From Candidatus Delongbacteria bacterium (GTDB taxonomy: Bacteria > JAGOEH01): 31,646 nucleotides of DNA. Location of the stretch: the NCBI GenBank assembly GCA_017997825.1, contig JAGOEH010000015.1, positions 1-31,646 of the forward strand, read 5' to 3'. Position 1 is the stretch's first letter; each line of letters begins with the position of its first letter. Made by a program: the position numbers and the translations under genes. This document shows positions 1 to 9,498 of the stretch, one piece after another. The notes under the pieces were generated by a model that was not told where the DNA came from, did no database searches, and saw only the letters and a list, made by a program, of their open reading frames with translations.

Positions 1-1866
1 AGCCAATACAATACCGATAGCGGATTAGAAGATGAATCCGCTCAGCTCCGTGATCAAATCCGCCATCTGTTTACCGCTATCCGAGAAAAATCCGGCCATG
101 ATTCACAAGATGAACTCCTGAGTGTGGAACAGATTGATCAACTGATGGCGGATTCCGAGCATCAGGCTTTTACCTGCTTCGAAACCGCCAGCCGGCTGGT
201 TGGCCCTGAAATCCTCGAGCGATATCTGACGGAGTCGATCGAGTTAATCGAGACTATCGAAAAAGGTCTCTTGGAACTGGAACGAAACCCCGGCCAGACG
301 GATATCATGAAAGACATTTTTCGCAATGTTCACAGTCTCAAGGGAGATTCCGGATTTATGGGATTTGCCGATGTGGAAAGCATCTGTATGCAGATCGAAT
401 CGCTTATCGATAATATCATGAATCATAGTATTGCCTGCACCAGCGACCTGATCTCCATTCTGCTCTTTGATTATGATCTGATTCGTAATAAACTCAGTTC
501 GATCGATACCCGGCAGCCAAAACCGGATACATCCATTGGACAGGCGCCCCAGATTATCGAACAGTTAAAGCTGATCAACGCTCACGATATCTATTCTCCC
601 AGTACGGCAGCAACAGCACCTCCGCCACCGCCGGCATCTTGTACCGCCGGTCTTCCCCCGGTTCAGGATACTAAACCGTCTCAGCCCGTCATCATTGACC
701 GGAAAGAGATTCGAGTCGACACCCAAAAATTGGATAAACTCTTCAACCTAGTCGGGGAGCTGATCACCGCCGAAGTCATGGTGACCAATCATCCGGAATT
801 ATCCGGTCTTGATCTGCCCAATTTTTCCAAAGCCGGCAGTATGCTGACCAAAATCACCCGAGAACTTCAGGAAGTCACCATGTCAATCCGAATGACCCCT
901 TTGGAGGGATTGTTCAACAAAATGAAGCGTTTAGTCCGTGATCTTTCCAAAAAGTCCAACAAGACCATCACTCTAAGCATCAGCGGACAGGAAACGGAGA
1001 TGGATAAGACGATCATCGAGGATATCTCCGACCCACTGGTTCATATCCTACGAAACTCCATCGATCATGGAATTGAACTCCCGGCTGAACGGACCCGTCG
1101 CAACAAGCCGATCGCCGGGATGATCAGCCTTAAGGCCGAATACGAGGGGAATGAGATCCTGATTGTGATTCAGGATGATGGAGCGGGTTTGAATCGGGAT
1201 AAAATCCTCCGTAAGGCCATCGAACGGAATCTGATCAAGGAAAACCCGGACAAGCTGCCGGATCAGGAGGTATGGAGGATTATCTTCGAACCGGGTTTCT
1301 CCACCGCCGACAAAATTACAGAAATTTCCGGCCGCGGAGTCGGAATGGATGTCGTTAAGAAAAATATTGAAAAACTTCATGGCAAAATCGACATTGAAAG
1401 TCAACCGGGTCAGGGAACGACCTTCAAGCTGCGTATTCCTCTTACCTTAGCCATCATGGATGTTATGGTGGTCAAGGTCGGTCATCATCGATACGCTATA
1501 CCCATGCTTTCAATCTGTGAATCTTTTAAAGCCGGGGCCGGATCGATCACCGTCACGATGGATGGACAGGAGATCGTCAAAGTCCGGGATGAGATCATTC
1601 CGGTCATTCGCCTGCATGAACTGTTTAACACACATCAGCCCCCATCCGCTATCGTTCAGGGCATCCTCATGATCATCGAATCCCGTGGGGAAAAAGCCTG
1701 CCTATTGGTTGACGACATTCTGGGGCAGCAGCAGACCGTCATCAAAGGTTTATCCGATTATATCGGACGAATTCCCAGTGTATCAGGCTGTATGATACTC
1801 AGTGATGGGGAAATTGGTCTGATTATCGATATTGAGGGCATCTTCAAACAAATTATCCAAGCTTAA
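1..1866 (+). CDS. cheA: Chemotaxis histidine kinase CheA (5' end outside window)
   Basis: The cytoplasmic kinase of the chemotaxis array, which phosphorylates CheY/CheB. The frame is open from base 1, so the start probably lies upstream; a GTG at 124 has no convincing ribosome site. Counting from the window edge, an HPt domain spans about residues 70-165 with phospho-acceptor His111 (codon 331-333, HSLKGD). A Pro-rich linker with a run of five prolines lies near residues 200-235, then the dimerisation helices. The HATPase domain has an N box (HILRNSIDHG), G1 (DDGAGL), F box (FEPGFS) and G2 (GRGVGMD), all intact, and a CheW-like domain ends the protein. The short linker leaves no room for a P2 CheY-binding domain. 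The stop is 4 nt before cheR. The extra segment before the HPt could belong to another fused domain. Confidence 0.95.
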   Translation, partial: SQYNTDSGLEDESAQLRDQIRHLFTAIREKSGHDSQDELLSVEQIDQLMADSEHQAFTCFETASRLVGPEILERYLTESIELIETIEKGLLELERNPGQTDIMKDIFRNVHSLKGDSGFMGFADVESICMQIESLIDNIMNHSIACTSDLISILLFDYDLIRNKLSSIDTRQPKPDTSIGQAPQIIEQLKLINAHDIYSPSTAATAPPPPPASCTAGLPPVQDTKPSQPVIIDRKEIRVDTQKLDKLFNLVGELITAEVMVTNHPELSGLDLPNFSKAGSMLTKITRELQEVTMSIRMTPLEGLFNKMKRLVRDLSKKSNKTITLSISGQETEMDKTIIEDISDPLVHILRNSIDHGIELPAERTRRNKPIAGMISLKAEYEGNEILIVIQDDGAGLNRDKILRKAIERNLIKENPDKLPDQEVWRIIFEPGFSTADKITEISGRGVGMDVVKKNIEKLHGKIDIESQPGQGTTFKLRIPLTLAIMDVMVVKVGHHRYAIPMLSICESFKAGAGSITVTMDGQEIVKVRDEIIPVIRLHELFNTHQPPSAIVQGILMIIESRGEKACLLVDDILGQQQTVIKGLSDYIGRIPSVSGCMILSDGEIGLIIDIEGIFKQIIQA

Positions 1867-1870
1867 TGTC

Positions 1871-2473
1871 ATGGCATTCACCTACTTTTTCCGGGATTTC
1901 TATACCTTGGAGTTAGCCGTTGACTACCTTTTGCCGACCATCGCCGGACGCAGTTCTATCCGAATCTGGGATGCCGGCTGCGCCATGGGTCAGGAACCCT
2001 ATACTCTGGCTATACTCCTGGCTGAAAAACTCGGCCACTTCGCGTTTAAAAACATCCAAATCTTCGCTACCGATATCGATCACAGCAATCTTTTCGAAAC
2101 CATCATCCAGCAGGGCATCTACCCGTTTCAGGAACTAGAACGCATCCCAAGCCATTTGTTCCAAAAGTATTTTAGTCCCGGATCCCCGGACAATCATTTT
2201 CAGATTGAGGATCGTATCCGACAACGGGTCAAATACTATAAACACGATTTACTTTCTCTAACTCCCATCACCCAGGAGCTGAGCTTGATCGTATGTAAAA
2301 ATGTTCTGCTCCATTTTCAGCCCGCTGAAAGGATTTTGGTTTACAAAATGTTTCACAACGCATTGGCAGATAAAGGAATTCTTATCAATGAACAGACCCA
2401 GAAACTGCCGGATGAACTCAATTCATTGTATCACCAATTCACCCAGGATGCCCAGATATTCCAGAAGCGTTAA
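1871..2473 (+). CDS. cheR: Minimal CheR-type protein-glutamate methyltransferase
   Basis: Uses S-adenosylmethionine to methylate glutamates of chemoreceptors. The 200-residue product is essentially the catalytic domain alone: FTYFFRDF (residues 3-10), the SAM-binding loop DAGCAMGQEPY (34-44; usual CheR form SAGCSTGEEPY), ATDID (66-70) and CKNVLLHF (142-149; usual CRNVLIYF). The C-terminus (EQTQKLPDEL..DAQIFQKR) resembles a normal CheR end, so it is not truncated there. The N-terminal all-helical CheR domain found in the roughly 280-residue E. coli enzyme is absent. I chose ATG 1871, which follows the cheA stop closely; an in-frame TTG at 1832 inside cheA would add 13 residues. No strong ribosome site is visible, so translation is probably coupled to cheA. 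Confidence 0.88.
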   Translation: MAFTYFFRDFYTLELAVDYLLPTIAGRSSIRIWDAGCAMGQEPYTLAILLAEKLGHFAFKNIQIFATDIDHSNLFETIIQQGIYPFQELERIPSHLFQKYFSPGSPDNHFQIEDRIRQRVKYYKHDLLSLTPITQELSLIVCKNVLLHFQPAERILVYKMFHNALADKGILINEQTQKLPDELNSLYHQFTQDAQIFQKR

Positions 2474-2558
2474 TATTCTACGTTATTGGAATGCCGTCGA
2501 TACAACCCGATCATATCCGGACTCTATCCCCTTATGATTCGATAACGGACTGATCCCC

Positions 2559-3098
2559 ATGATCCATGACCCGACTCAGGAAAAAATATTTGTTAAACCG
2601 GGATATATCTATATTCGGTTCGAACCGACCCTGCTGTATACGGTGGTCGGTTCGGGCGTGGTGGTGACGGTTTATGACCGGAAACTTCGCTATGGGGGAA
2701 TGAATTACTATCTACGGCCGATCGGGAAATCACCGGACCAGGCTACCGCCTATTATGCTTTTCCGGGCATTGTTCACCTGATCAACCTCTTTACTGAATC
2801 GGGATCGGTATTATCGGATTTGGAAGCCCATATATTCGGAGGGGCGGAAAACAACGCAGCCGATGGGTATATTCATGAACTGGCCGAAAAAAATGTCAGT
2901 ATTGCCCGTCGTATTTTGGAGTTAAAAAAAGTCCCGATCATCGGTCAGGATATTGGTTCATCTCGGGGACGAAAAATAGCTCTCAACTCGGCGTCCGGTG
3001 AAATCATGGTCGCCAAGGTGGAACATATCCGAAATGAGGACTGGTATCCTGCCGTTCAGTTTGAATTCAAACCGCCTGCCGCAGATCAGCCGGAATAA
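2559..3098 (+). CDS. cheD: CheD-family protein lacking the catalytic Cys and His (probable pseudo-deamidase)
   Basis: Recognised by the CheD core VVGSGVVVTVYDRKLRYGG followed by MNYYLRP. In active CheD the equivalent stretch is LGSC...YD..L..GGM.H..LP, where Cys is the nucleophile and His the general base for receptor Gln deamidation (C27/H44 in Thermotoga). Here the Cys position is Gly33 (GGC, 2655-2657) and the His position is Tyr50, with the same 17-residue spacing, so the alignment is unambiguous. The rest is a normal-length CheD (179 aa) with the usual conserved middle (FGGAEN, residues 93-98) and VPIIGQDIGSSRGRKI. I infer a binding or regulatory role, for example on receptors or CheC, rather than deamidation. 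It is 85 nt after cheR and ends the operon, 24 nt from a convergent gene. Confidence 0.87.
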   Translation: MIHDPTQEKIFVKPGYIYIRFEPTLLYTVVGSGVVVTVYDRKLRYGGMNYYLRPIGKSPDQATAYYAFPGIVHLINLFTESGSVLSDLEAHIFGGAENNAADGYIHELAEKNVSIARRILELKKVPIIGQDIGSSRGRKIALNSASGEIMVAKVEHIRNEDWYPAVQFEFKPPAADQPE

Positions 3099-3122
3099 TG
3101 AAACAGCATGTCGGATATACGA

Positions 3123-4454
3123 TTACCAATAGGGCAGTTTGATGATATCCGCCCGGGTATCTAGAATGGAATAAAACTCGTTGGAAGGAAATCGTTCAAA
3201 GCCGAGGGGGATGATGGAGACCGGGGTATGATTGATAAAATTGAGGTGATTGATTATGGTGGGAATTCCGGAATTGTCTTCATATTGGACCAGTCGACGG
3301 TGTGAGGAACTGAAGGAGATCTTGGGGTAATTATCCTCGGCCGACATATAAATGATATCGACCACATCGTCATTTCCGACGATCGGTTCATGATGGGTCT
3401 CCATCCAATAATGGTTCAGCCAATTCGCAAAGTATTCATCATAACCATTCGGTTTATAATGAGTCACATATTTATCATACGTATCACATGCGTCAGCCGC
3501 GAATGCTCCCCAAAAGGCATCAATACCGAAACGCCGGCCGATATAGATCAAAGCGGCATCATCACATACTCCGGAACCCTCTTTAAGCCTGAAATAAAGC
3601 CCAAGGGTATGCCCTTCCCGAGCCTTGGCCTCGTCTATAATGATCCCATACTCCCTCATTTTTTGAATATCGGACGGAGTAATGGTTTTATCGGTCAAAT
3701 CCCGGGTTCGAAGCCCGGTCGCCTTGAAATGATCTTCATCGACCAGATAGATTTCACCGCCACCCATTACAAAGGGTGCACCGTGCATATCAATCGCGTG
3801 AATCTGATTGGCCAGCTTCCGATAGCTCAGATTATCCATCATGGCCCCTAAAAAAAATCCTTTCACAAAGGAATCAATCTCAACTTCTACCTGTTCAAAA
3901 AACTTAAACCCCAATAATCCTCTTCCATTCCGATCGATCAGCTTCATCGAGGAATCCCCCAGATGCTCTTTCAGAACAGAAAAGAAATCCATCAGCAAAT
4001 CCTCCCTGGCCTGAGCAATATTCCGGCAAGCCTCGGGGAGCCTGTCCGGATTGATACATGCTACTACTTTTTCTATACTGGCATCTGCAAAAACCAGCGA
4101 TTTACCGGATGAATCACAAAACCGACTGTGACCATACAGAGCATGACCGGTTACGGACTGAGGTAACAGGATGGACTTGATATCAGGATAGATAGCAAAA
4201 GGCAGACCGGCCAGATAAGTCAAATCCAGGTTGACCAGCTCCCGAAACATTTGATGATCACGGGTGCTGCTGTAGCTTCGTATCGAACTATAGATGTTTT
4301 TAAAACTATCGCGCAGACTGGGCTTGGTGTCTGATCTCGGCTCATGAACCGGCGGGTTGCTGTCCTTTTCGCTTTTCAGATGCTTGAAAAGACGATTCAA
4401 CCGACGGAGCTCTTTTTGCCAGTTTCTTTTCTTGGAGGTCTTCTTTTTACTCAC
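3123..4454 (-). CDS. Conserved-looking protein of unknown function
   Basis: I do not recognise this 443-residue protein. The first 35 residues are strongly basic and Lys/Arg-rich, followed by a Ser-rich low-complexity stretch to about residue 65. The rest is a mixed alpha/beta globular sequence without a signal peptide or membrane segment, and with conspicuous aromatic residues near the end (GYDEYFANWLNHYWMETHHE; final LPYW). No P-loop, metal-binding Cys cluster or nuclease motif stands out. It starts with GTG at 4454 and a weak ribosome site, 23 nt after the PhoH-like gene, so it is very likely the last gene of the leuS-nifUS-lon operon. The basic N-terminus next to a PIN/PhoH RNA enzyme could suggest nucleic-acid contact, but that is guesswork. 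Confidence 0.8.
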   Translation of the reverse strand: MSKKKTSKKRNWQKELRRLNRLFKHLKSEKDSNPPVHEPRSDTKPSLRDSFKNIYSSIRSYSSTRDHQMFRELVNLDLTYLAGLPFAIYPDIKSILLPQSVTGHALYGHSRFCDSSGKSLVFADASIEKVVACINPDRLPEACRNIAQAREDLLMDFFSVLKEHLGDSSMKLIDRNGRGLLGFKFFEQVEVEIDSFVKGFFLGAMMDNLSYRKLANQIHAIDMHGAPFVMGGGEIYLVDEDHFKATGLRTRDLTDKTITPSDIQKMREYGIIIDEAKAREGHTLGLYFRLKEGSGVCDDAALIYIGRRFGIDAFWGAFAADACDTYDKYVTHYKPNGYDEYFANWLNHYWMETHHEPIVGNDDVVDIIYMSAEDNYPKISFSSSHRRLVQYEDNSGIPTIINHLNFINHTPVSIIPLGFERFPSNEFYSILDTRADIIKLPYW

Positions 4455-4477
4455 ACGCTGCTTTCTCAGATAACCGA

Positions 4478-5806
4478 TTAGAGGATATTACTGGCCAGTT
4501 CCGCCAGTTCCGAACGTTCACCCTTTTCCAAACGAATCGAACCGAATATTTTCTGCCCTGACATTTTGGATACCAGAGTGCTTAATCCATTGGACTCCGA
4601 GTCCAGATAGGGGGTATCGATTTGATAAGGATCCCCGGTAAAAACGATTTTTGTTCCTTCTCCGGCCCGGGTGATAATGGTTTTAACTTCATGGGGGGTT
4701 AGATTTTGAGCTTCATCGACGATAAAGAATATTCGATTTAGACTCCGGCCCCGAATATAAGTGAGAGGAGAAATATGCAGCTTCCCGCTGTCGTGAAACT
4801 GATCAATTTTCTTATAATGCTCCTCTTGATCGGGAAACTGATTTTGGATGAAGCGCAAATTATCATACAGCGGTTCCATGTAGGGATTGATCTTGGAACT
4901 GATGTCCCCGGGCAAGAAACCGATATCTTTATTGCTGAGCGGGATAATCGGCCGAGCCAGGTAGATCTGTTTGAAAGATGAAGATTGGGCCAGTGCGGCT
5001 GCCAAGGCAATCAGGGTTTTACCGGTTCCAGCCTTACCGATGATGGCTACCAGCTTGATCTCAGGATTCAGCAGCAGGTGAATACAAAACTGTTGTTCCG
5101 CATTCTTTCCTTTAATCCCGAAAATATCACGACTTTCCACCCGTTCAATCCGGCGCGTAAATGGATTGTAATAGGCCAGGACCGAACTCTGTTGATTCTT
5201 AAGTATAAAATACTGATTGGGAACCGCCCGGACATTTTCACCTAAAACCTGCTCAACCGAAAGATGATAAGGTTCTTTATACAACTGATTGATAATTTCC
5301 AGCGGAATTTTATCCAGCTGGGTTTTGCCGGAAAACAAGGTGTCGATACTATCAATTTTATCATTCTCATAATCTGCCGCCGTCAGACCGATCGCCCGGG
5401 CCTTCATTCGTAGATTGATATCCTTACTGATCAAAACTACCGGTTTCCGCCGATGCTTTTTATGAAGTTGATAGGCCAATCCCAAAATATGATGATCGGC
5501 TTTATCCACTGAAAATATTTCGTGGAGAGCGGGAGGAAACTCAGCCCAAGGATAGATCCTTAACAGGCCCTGCTTTTTTCCAAGTCGAATACCGGTATGG
5601 AAGATATCTTTACCGGTGGACAACTTATCAATCTCGCGGATAAAAACGCGGGCATTGAAATTGATCTGATCGCTTCCTTTTTTGAAGCGGTCCAGCTCTT
5701 CCAACACCGTGATCGGTAACGCCAGATCGTTATCTTCAAAATTATAAATACAGTTATAGTCATGCAGAATGACATTGGTATCCAGTACAAAGATCTTTTT
5801 AGCCAC
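4478..5806 (-). CDS. phoH: PIN-PhoH ATPase (PhoH2/YlaK type)
   Basis: A fusion of an N-terminal PIN ribonuclease-like domain and a C-terminal PhoH P-loop ATPase; such PhoH2 proteins are linked to RNA unwinding and cleavage. The PIN domain (about residues 4-140) carries FVLDTNV with acidic Asp9, ITVLEELD with Glu36/Glu37, and SKDINLRMKA with Asp129. The ATPase domain has Walker A GKAGTGKT (257-264) and Walker B FIVDEAQNLTP (361-371), followed by VFTGDPYQID. Length (442 aa) is normal for the family. The start is a GTG at 5806 with GGAG nine bases upstream, 17 nt after the lon stop. Its place after lon suggests a stress or RNA/protein quality-control role. Confidence 0.93.
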   Translation of the reverse strand: MAKKIFVLDTNVILHDYNCIYNFEDNDLALPITVLEELDRFKKGSDQINFNARVFIREIDKLSTGKDIFHTGIRLGKKQGLLRIYPWAEFPPALHEIFSVDKADHHILGLAYQLHKKHRRKPVVLISKDINLRMKARAIGLTAADYENDKIDSIDTLFSGKTQLDKIPLEIINQLYKEPYHLSVEQVLGENVRAVPNQYFILKNQQSSVLAYYNPFTRRIERVESRDIFGIKGKNAEQQFCIHLLLNPEIKLVAIIGKAGTGKTLIALAAALAQSSSFKQIYLARPIIPLSNKDIGFLPGDISSKINPYMEPLYDNLRFIQNQFPDQEEHYKKIDQFHDSGKLHISPLTYIRGRSLNRIFFIVDEAQNLTPHEVKTIITRAGEGTKIVFTGDPYQIDTPYLDSESNGLSTLVSKMSGQKIFGSIRLEKGERSELAELASNIL

Positions 5807-5823
5807 TCCGGATCACTCCATTC

Positions 5824-8325
5824 TCATCGGGATGGTTTCCGGGGACCAAAAGCGACCTGAAAAACCTGATCAAACTCACCCACAAAAACAAATTCAATTC
5901 CTTCCTTGATATGATCGGGGAGTTCCGCAAAGTCCTTCTGATTTTCTTCCGGGAGAATGATGGTTTTTACTTTGGCGTGCCGTGCGGCAATGACCTTTTC
6001 TTTGACTCCGCCGATGGGAAGAACCTTCCCGGTCAGCGTGATTTCTCCGGTCATAGCCAGGTTTCGGATAACGGGGCGATTGAGAGCCAGTGAAACCAAA
6101 GCAGTCGCCATCGTAATCCCGGCCGATGGTCCATCTTTGGGTGTTGCTCCGGCCGGAACATGAAGATGGATCAGGTTCTCCTTGAAAAATTCATCCGTTA
6201 TACCGAATTTTTTGTAATTGGACATGATATAACTATAAGCGATGGTACTGGATTCGATCATGACATTACCCAGTTGCCCGGTTTGTTTGAGGGCCCGGTT
6301 TTTTTCCGGAATGGCAATCGCTTCGATAAAAAGGGTTGTTCCTCCCAGGCTGGTCCAGGCCAATCCCATCACGACTCCAGCCGGGAGAACCTTGTGGAGC
6401 TTATCCTCAGTAAATTTCGGTTTTCCCAGGTATTCCTCAATATTGCCCGGTTGGATCTTGACCGATACCATCTGGTTCTGCCGGACAATCTGAGTTGCTG
6501 TTTTACGGCAGATATTACTGATTTCTTTTTCCAGTGCTCTGACACCGGCTTCTTTGGCATAATCATTGATAATCACCGAATATCCGGAGCGGCTGATTTT
6601 GATGGTACCGGGCTTGAGGCCGTGAGCTTTAAGCTGTTTCGGCAACAGGTAGCGGCGGGCAATCTCGTACTTTTCCTTTTCTATATAACCACTCAAGCGG
6701 AGAACTTCCATCCGGTCCAGCAGGGGTGCCGGGATGGTATCCAGTACATTGGCGGTCGCAATAAACAGGATATTGGAAAGATCAAATCGGACATCCAGAT
6801 AATGATCCAAAAAATCGACATTCTGTTCCGGATCCAGAACCTCCAGCAAGGCCGCAGCCGGATCACCCTGAAAACTGACGGCCAGTTTATCGATTTCATC
6901 CAGCATAATGACAGGATTGGCGGTACCGACCACTTTGATCGACTGAATGATTTTCCCCGGCATCGCTCCGATATAGGTTCGTCTGTGTCCTTTGATCTCC
7001 GCCTCATCGCGCATCCCGCCCAGCGAAAACCGGTAAAATTTTCGATTCAACGTCTGAGCGATACTTCGACCAATTGAGGTTTTCCCAACACCCGGTGGAC
7101 CCACAAAACATAAAATCGAACCCTTGCTATCCGGTTTTATTTTCTTGACTGCGATAAACTCAATAATCCGCTTCTTGATATCGTCCAATCCATAATGATC
7201 ACGGTCCAAAATCCGCTGGGCTCGATCCAGATCATAATTCTCTTTACTCAGTTTCCCCCACGGCAGTAACGTCAGCCAGTCCAGATAGGTCCGTGAAACA
7301 TTGAATTCAGGGCTGATCGGTTCCAATAATCCCAGTTTATCAATCTCCTCGTCAATCCTCTGACGGGCTTCCTGACTCAACTTCAATTTTTTGACCCGAT
7401 CCAGAAACTTTTGTATCTCGATGGTTTTCGGATCCGATTCGAGTCCCAATTCCTTTTTAATCGCCTTTAGCTGCTCTCTCAGAAAAAATTCCCGCTGCTG
7501 TTTGGTGATCTTTTCCTCGATCTGCCGATTGATTTTCTGTTGAATCTCGACCAGCTCTAGTTCCTTTTTCAGCAGCAACAGAACTTTTTCCATCCTTTGA
7601 CGGATCGAGAGTGTCTCCAGGACTTCCTGGATATCCTCTTTCTTGCCGTTAGTCAGTGAAATAGCGGCGTCTGCCAGCATTCCGGGATCATTGATATTGA
7701 ATTTGGAAAGCATCAGTTTCATTTCTTCAGTAAACAGAGGATTATTCTGAATCAGTTTTTTCATCTCGCCCAGAATCGCCATGGCAAAGGCTTTGATCTC
7801 AATATCATCCTTATCGTACTCATCTTTATAGTACACCACTCGTGCCATAACATGAGGTTTAAAGGAGATGAATTCCTGGATTTCAAATCGCTGCAATGTA
7901 TTGACCAGCAACTGAATACTTCCATCCGGAAGATTGAAAAACTTCACAATCTTGGCTATCGTCCCAAAACGATAAAAATAGCTTTCATTGAGCTGGTCAT
8001 CCAGCTCTTTTTTAACCAGTACCAGTCCTAAGCTATTTCGGTCCTTCTTGAGAAGGTAATCGACCGATTTTTTGAAGCGGCTGGGCGGCAGGATAATCGG
8101 CAGAAACATTCCCGGAAAAAATGGGCGTTGGTTAATCGGAATAATGACAATTTCTTCCGGCAGGATTTCAGTGGCCAGCAAAATCCCATCTTCTTTGACC
8201 TTTATGTCATCCTCCGGGGGTGAGATTTCAGAGGTTGAATCATCGGGAGCGATTTCTTCCACTTTATCTTTTATATCATCATGGGTCATAGCATCCTCCA
8301 AATCGGGACGGTTCCTTTTAGTCAT
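5824..8325 (-). CDS. lon: ATP-dependent Lon protease (LonA)
   Basis: Cytoplasmic AAA+ serine protease that unfolds and degrades misfolded and regulatory proteins. The order is LonA: an acidic N-terminal extension of about 50 residues, the LON substrate-binding domain ([20 protein letters not shown] onward), a coiled-coil region, AAA+ with Walker A GPPGVGKT (409-416) and Walker B VIMLDEID, then the protease domain. The catalytic dyad is present: Ser734 in PKDGPSAGI and Lys777 in [12 protein letters not shown], spaced 43 residues as in E. coli Lon. At 833 residues it is longer than E. coli Lon (784), largely because of the N-terminal extension. The start at 8325 has AAGGA ten bases upstream, inside the last codons of nifS, so translation is probably coupled. 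Confidence 0.97.
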   Translation of the reverse strand: MTKRNRPDLEDAMTHDDIKDKVEEIAPDDSTSEISPPEDDIKVKEDGILLATEILPEEIVIIPINQRPFFPGMFLPIILPPSRFKKSVDYLLKKDRNSLGLVLVKKELDDQLNESYFYRFGTIAKIVKFFNLPDGSIQLLVNTLQRFEIQEFISFKPHVMARVVYYKDEYDKDDIEIKAFAMAILGEMKKLIQNNPLFTEEMKLMLSKFNINDPGMLADAAISLTNGKKEDIQEVLETLSIRQRMEKVLLLLKKELELVEIQQKINRQIEEKITKQQREFFLREQLKAIKKELGLESDPKTIEIQKFLDRVKKLKLSQEARQRIDEEIDKLGLLEPISPEFNVSRTYLDWLTLLPWGKLSKENYDLDRAQRILDRDHYGLDDIKKRIIEFIAVKKIKPDSKGSILCFVGPPGVGKTSIGRSIAQTLNRKFYRFSLGGMRDEAEIKGHRRTYIGAMPGKIIQSIKVVGTANPVIMLDEIDKLAVSFQGDPAAALLEVLDPEQNVDFLDHYLDVRFDLSNILFIATANVLDTIPAPLLDRMEVLRLSGYIEKEKYEIARRYLLPKQLKAHGLKPGTIKISRSGYSVIINDYAKEAGVRALEKEISNICRKTATQIVRQNQMVSVKIQPGNIEEYLGKPKFTEDKLHKVLPAGVVMGLAWTSLGGTTLFIEAIAIPEKNRALKQTGQLGNVMIESSTIAYSYIMSNYKKFGITDEFFKENLIHLHVPAGATPKDGPSAGITMATALVSLALNRPVIRNLAMTGEITLTGKVLPIGGVKEKVIAARHAKVKTIILPEENQKDFAELPDHIKEGIEFVFVGEFDQVFQVAFGPRKPSR

Positions 8326-8331
8326 TGCGGG

Positions 8332-9489
8332 TTAATCCTTCCAGAATGGGGAAATGGAGCGCAAATGGGCGACAATCTCTTTCAAGCGATCGACTGTGAA
8401 ATTGACTTCATCCAGGGTATTATAACAGGAAAGGCTGAGGCGTAAAGATCCGTGAATAATCTGATAGGGAACCTGCATGGCTCGAAGAACATGGGACGGT
8501 TCGAGGGATCCGGTGGTGCAGGCGGAACCGGAGGAAGCGCAGATACCCTGTTCATCCAGCAGCAGCAGGATGGATTCGCCTTCAATTCCTTCAAAGCTGA
8601 TATTGGTGGTATTCCCCATTCGGAGTGCCCCGTCCCCATTCAGGAAACTTTTCGGGATTTCATCCAGGATCCGGGTTTCGAGATGATCTCTTAACCGGGT
8701 TACAGTCAGCTCTTCCTCATGCAGATGAAGCATGGCCAGTTCAGCCGCTTTCCCGATGGCGACGATATAGGGGACGGCTTCGGTACCGCCTCGTCGGCCG
8801 TATTCCTGGTGACCGCCGATCATGAATGGTACAAAAGGAGCTCCTTTACGAATATACATAATCCCGATGCCCTTGGGAGCATGAAACTTATGTCCTGAAA
8901 AAGCGGCATAGTCCACCCCCAGCCGATGCAGATTAAGCGGGATCTTGCCGGCGGCTTGAACCGCATCGGTATGGAACAACACCCCTCGCGATCGGCATAA
9001 ATCGGCCAGCTCGCGAATTGGAAAAATTACGCCGGTTTCATTGTTGGCCAGCATCAGACTGACCAGAAGCGTGTCATCGCTGAGACTGCGGTGGAAATAC
9101 TCCATGTCCAGATTGCCATGTTTATCCACCCCGATATAGGTAACCGGATAGCCCTTTTTTTCATAGAATTGTGCCACATTCAGTACCGCCGGATGCTCGA
9201 CCTGGCTGGTTATAATTCGCCGCCGCTCCAAACCGGATTCCAGAGCCGACCAGAAGGCGGTATTATCGCTTTCTGTCCCGCAACTGGTAAACAGGATCTC
9301 CTGTGGATCAGCGCCTACCAACTCTGCTACCGATTGACGGGCCTTCTCGATATCCCGGCGGACTGCCCCCCCAAACTGGTGGATCGATGAGGCGTTACCA
9401 TAGCGGGGGCCCAGAAAAGGCCGCATCGCTTCCGCCACCTCCGGAGCTACCGCGGTAGTTGCATTATTGTCGAAATAAATTGTCGCCAT
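8332..9489 (-). CDS. nifS: Cysteine desulfurase NifS
   Basis: PLP enzyme that takes sulfur from cysteine for Fe-S cluster assembly on NifU. Visible residues: VEHPAV with His99, HTDAVQAAG with Asp175, PLP-binding Lys201 in SGHKFHAPKG, and persulfide Cys324 in SSGSACTTGS. The short spacing around this Cys (SGSACTTG) is that of NifS/IscS group I enzymes. Residue numbers nearly coincide with Azotobacter NifS (Lys202, Cys325). It starts 9 nt after nifU and ends 6 nt before lon. There is no nitrogenase gene in the window, so a housekeeping Fe-S role is more likely than nitrogen fixation, as in other NIF-type systems of anaerobes. Confidence 0.96.
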   Translation of the reverse strand: MATIYFDNNATTAVAPEVAEAMRPFLGPRYGNASSIHQFGGAVRRDIEKARQSVAELVGADPQEILFTSCGTESDNTAFWSALESGLERRRIITSQVEHPAVLNVAQFYEKKGYPVTYIGVDKHGNLDMEYFHRSLSDDTLLVSLMLANNETGVIFPIRELADLCRSRGVLFHTDAVQAAGKIPLNLHRLGVDYAAFSGHKFHAPKGIGIMYIRKGAPFVPFMIGGHQEYGRRGGTEAVPYIVAIGKAAELAMLHLHEEELTVTRLRDHLETRILDEIPKSFLNGDGALRMGNTTNISFEGIEGESILLLLDEQGICASSGSACTTGSLEPSHVLRAMQVPYQIIHGSLRLSLSCYNTLDEVNFTVDRLKEIVAHLRSISPFWKD

Positions 9490-9498
9490 AATTCCCTC

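Noticed and set aside
6160-7077. Long plus-strand open frame (305 codons) opposite lon
   Set aside because: It is antisense to the conserved AAA+ and protease domains of Lon, has no ribosome site or recognisable motif, and is explained by codon bias of the real gene.
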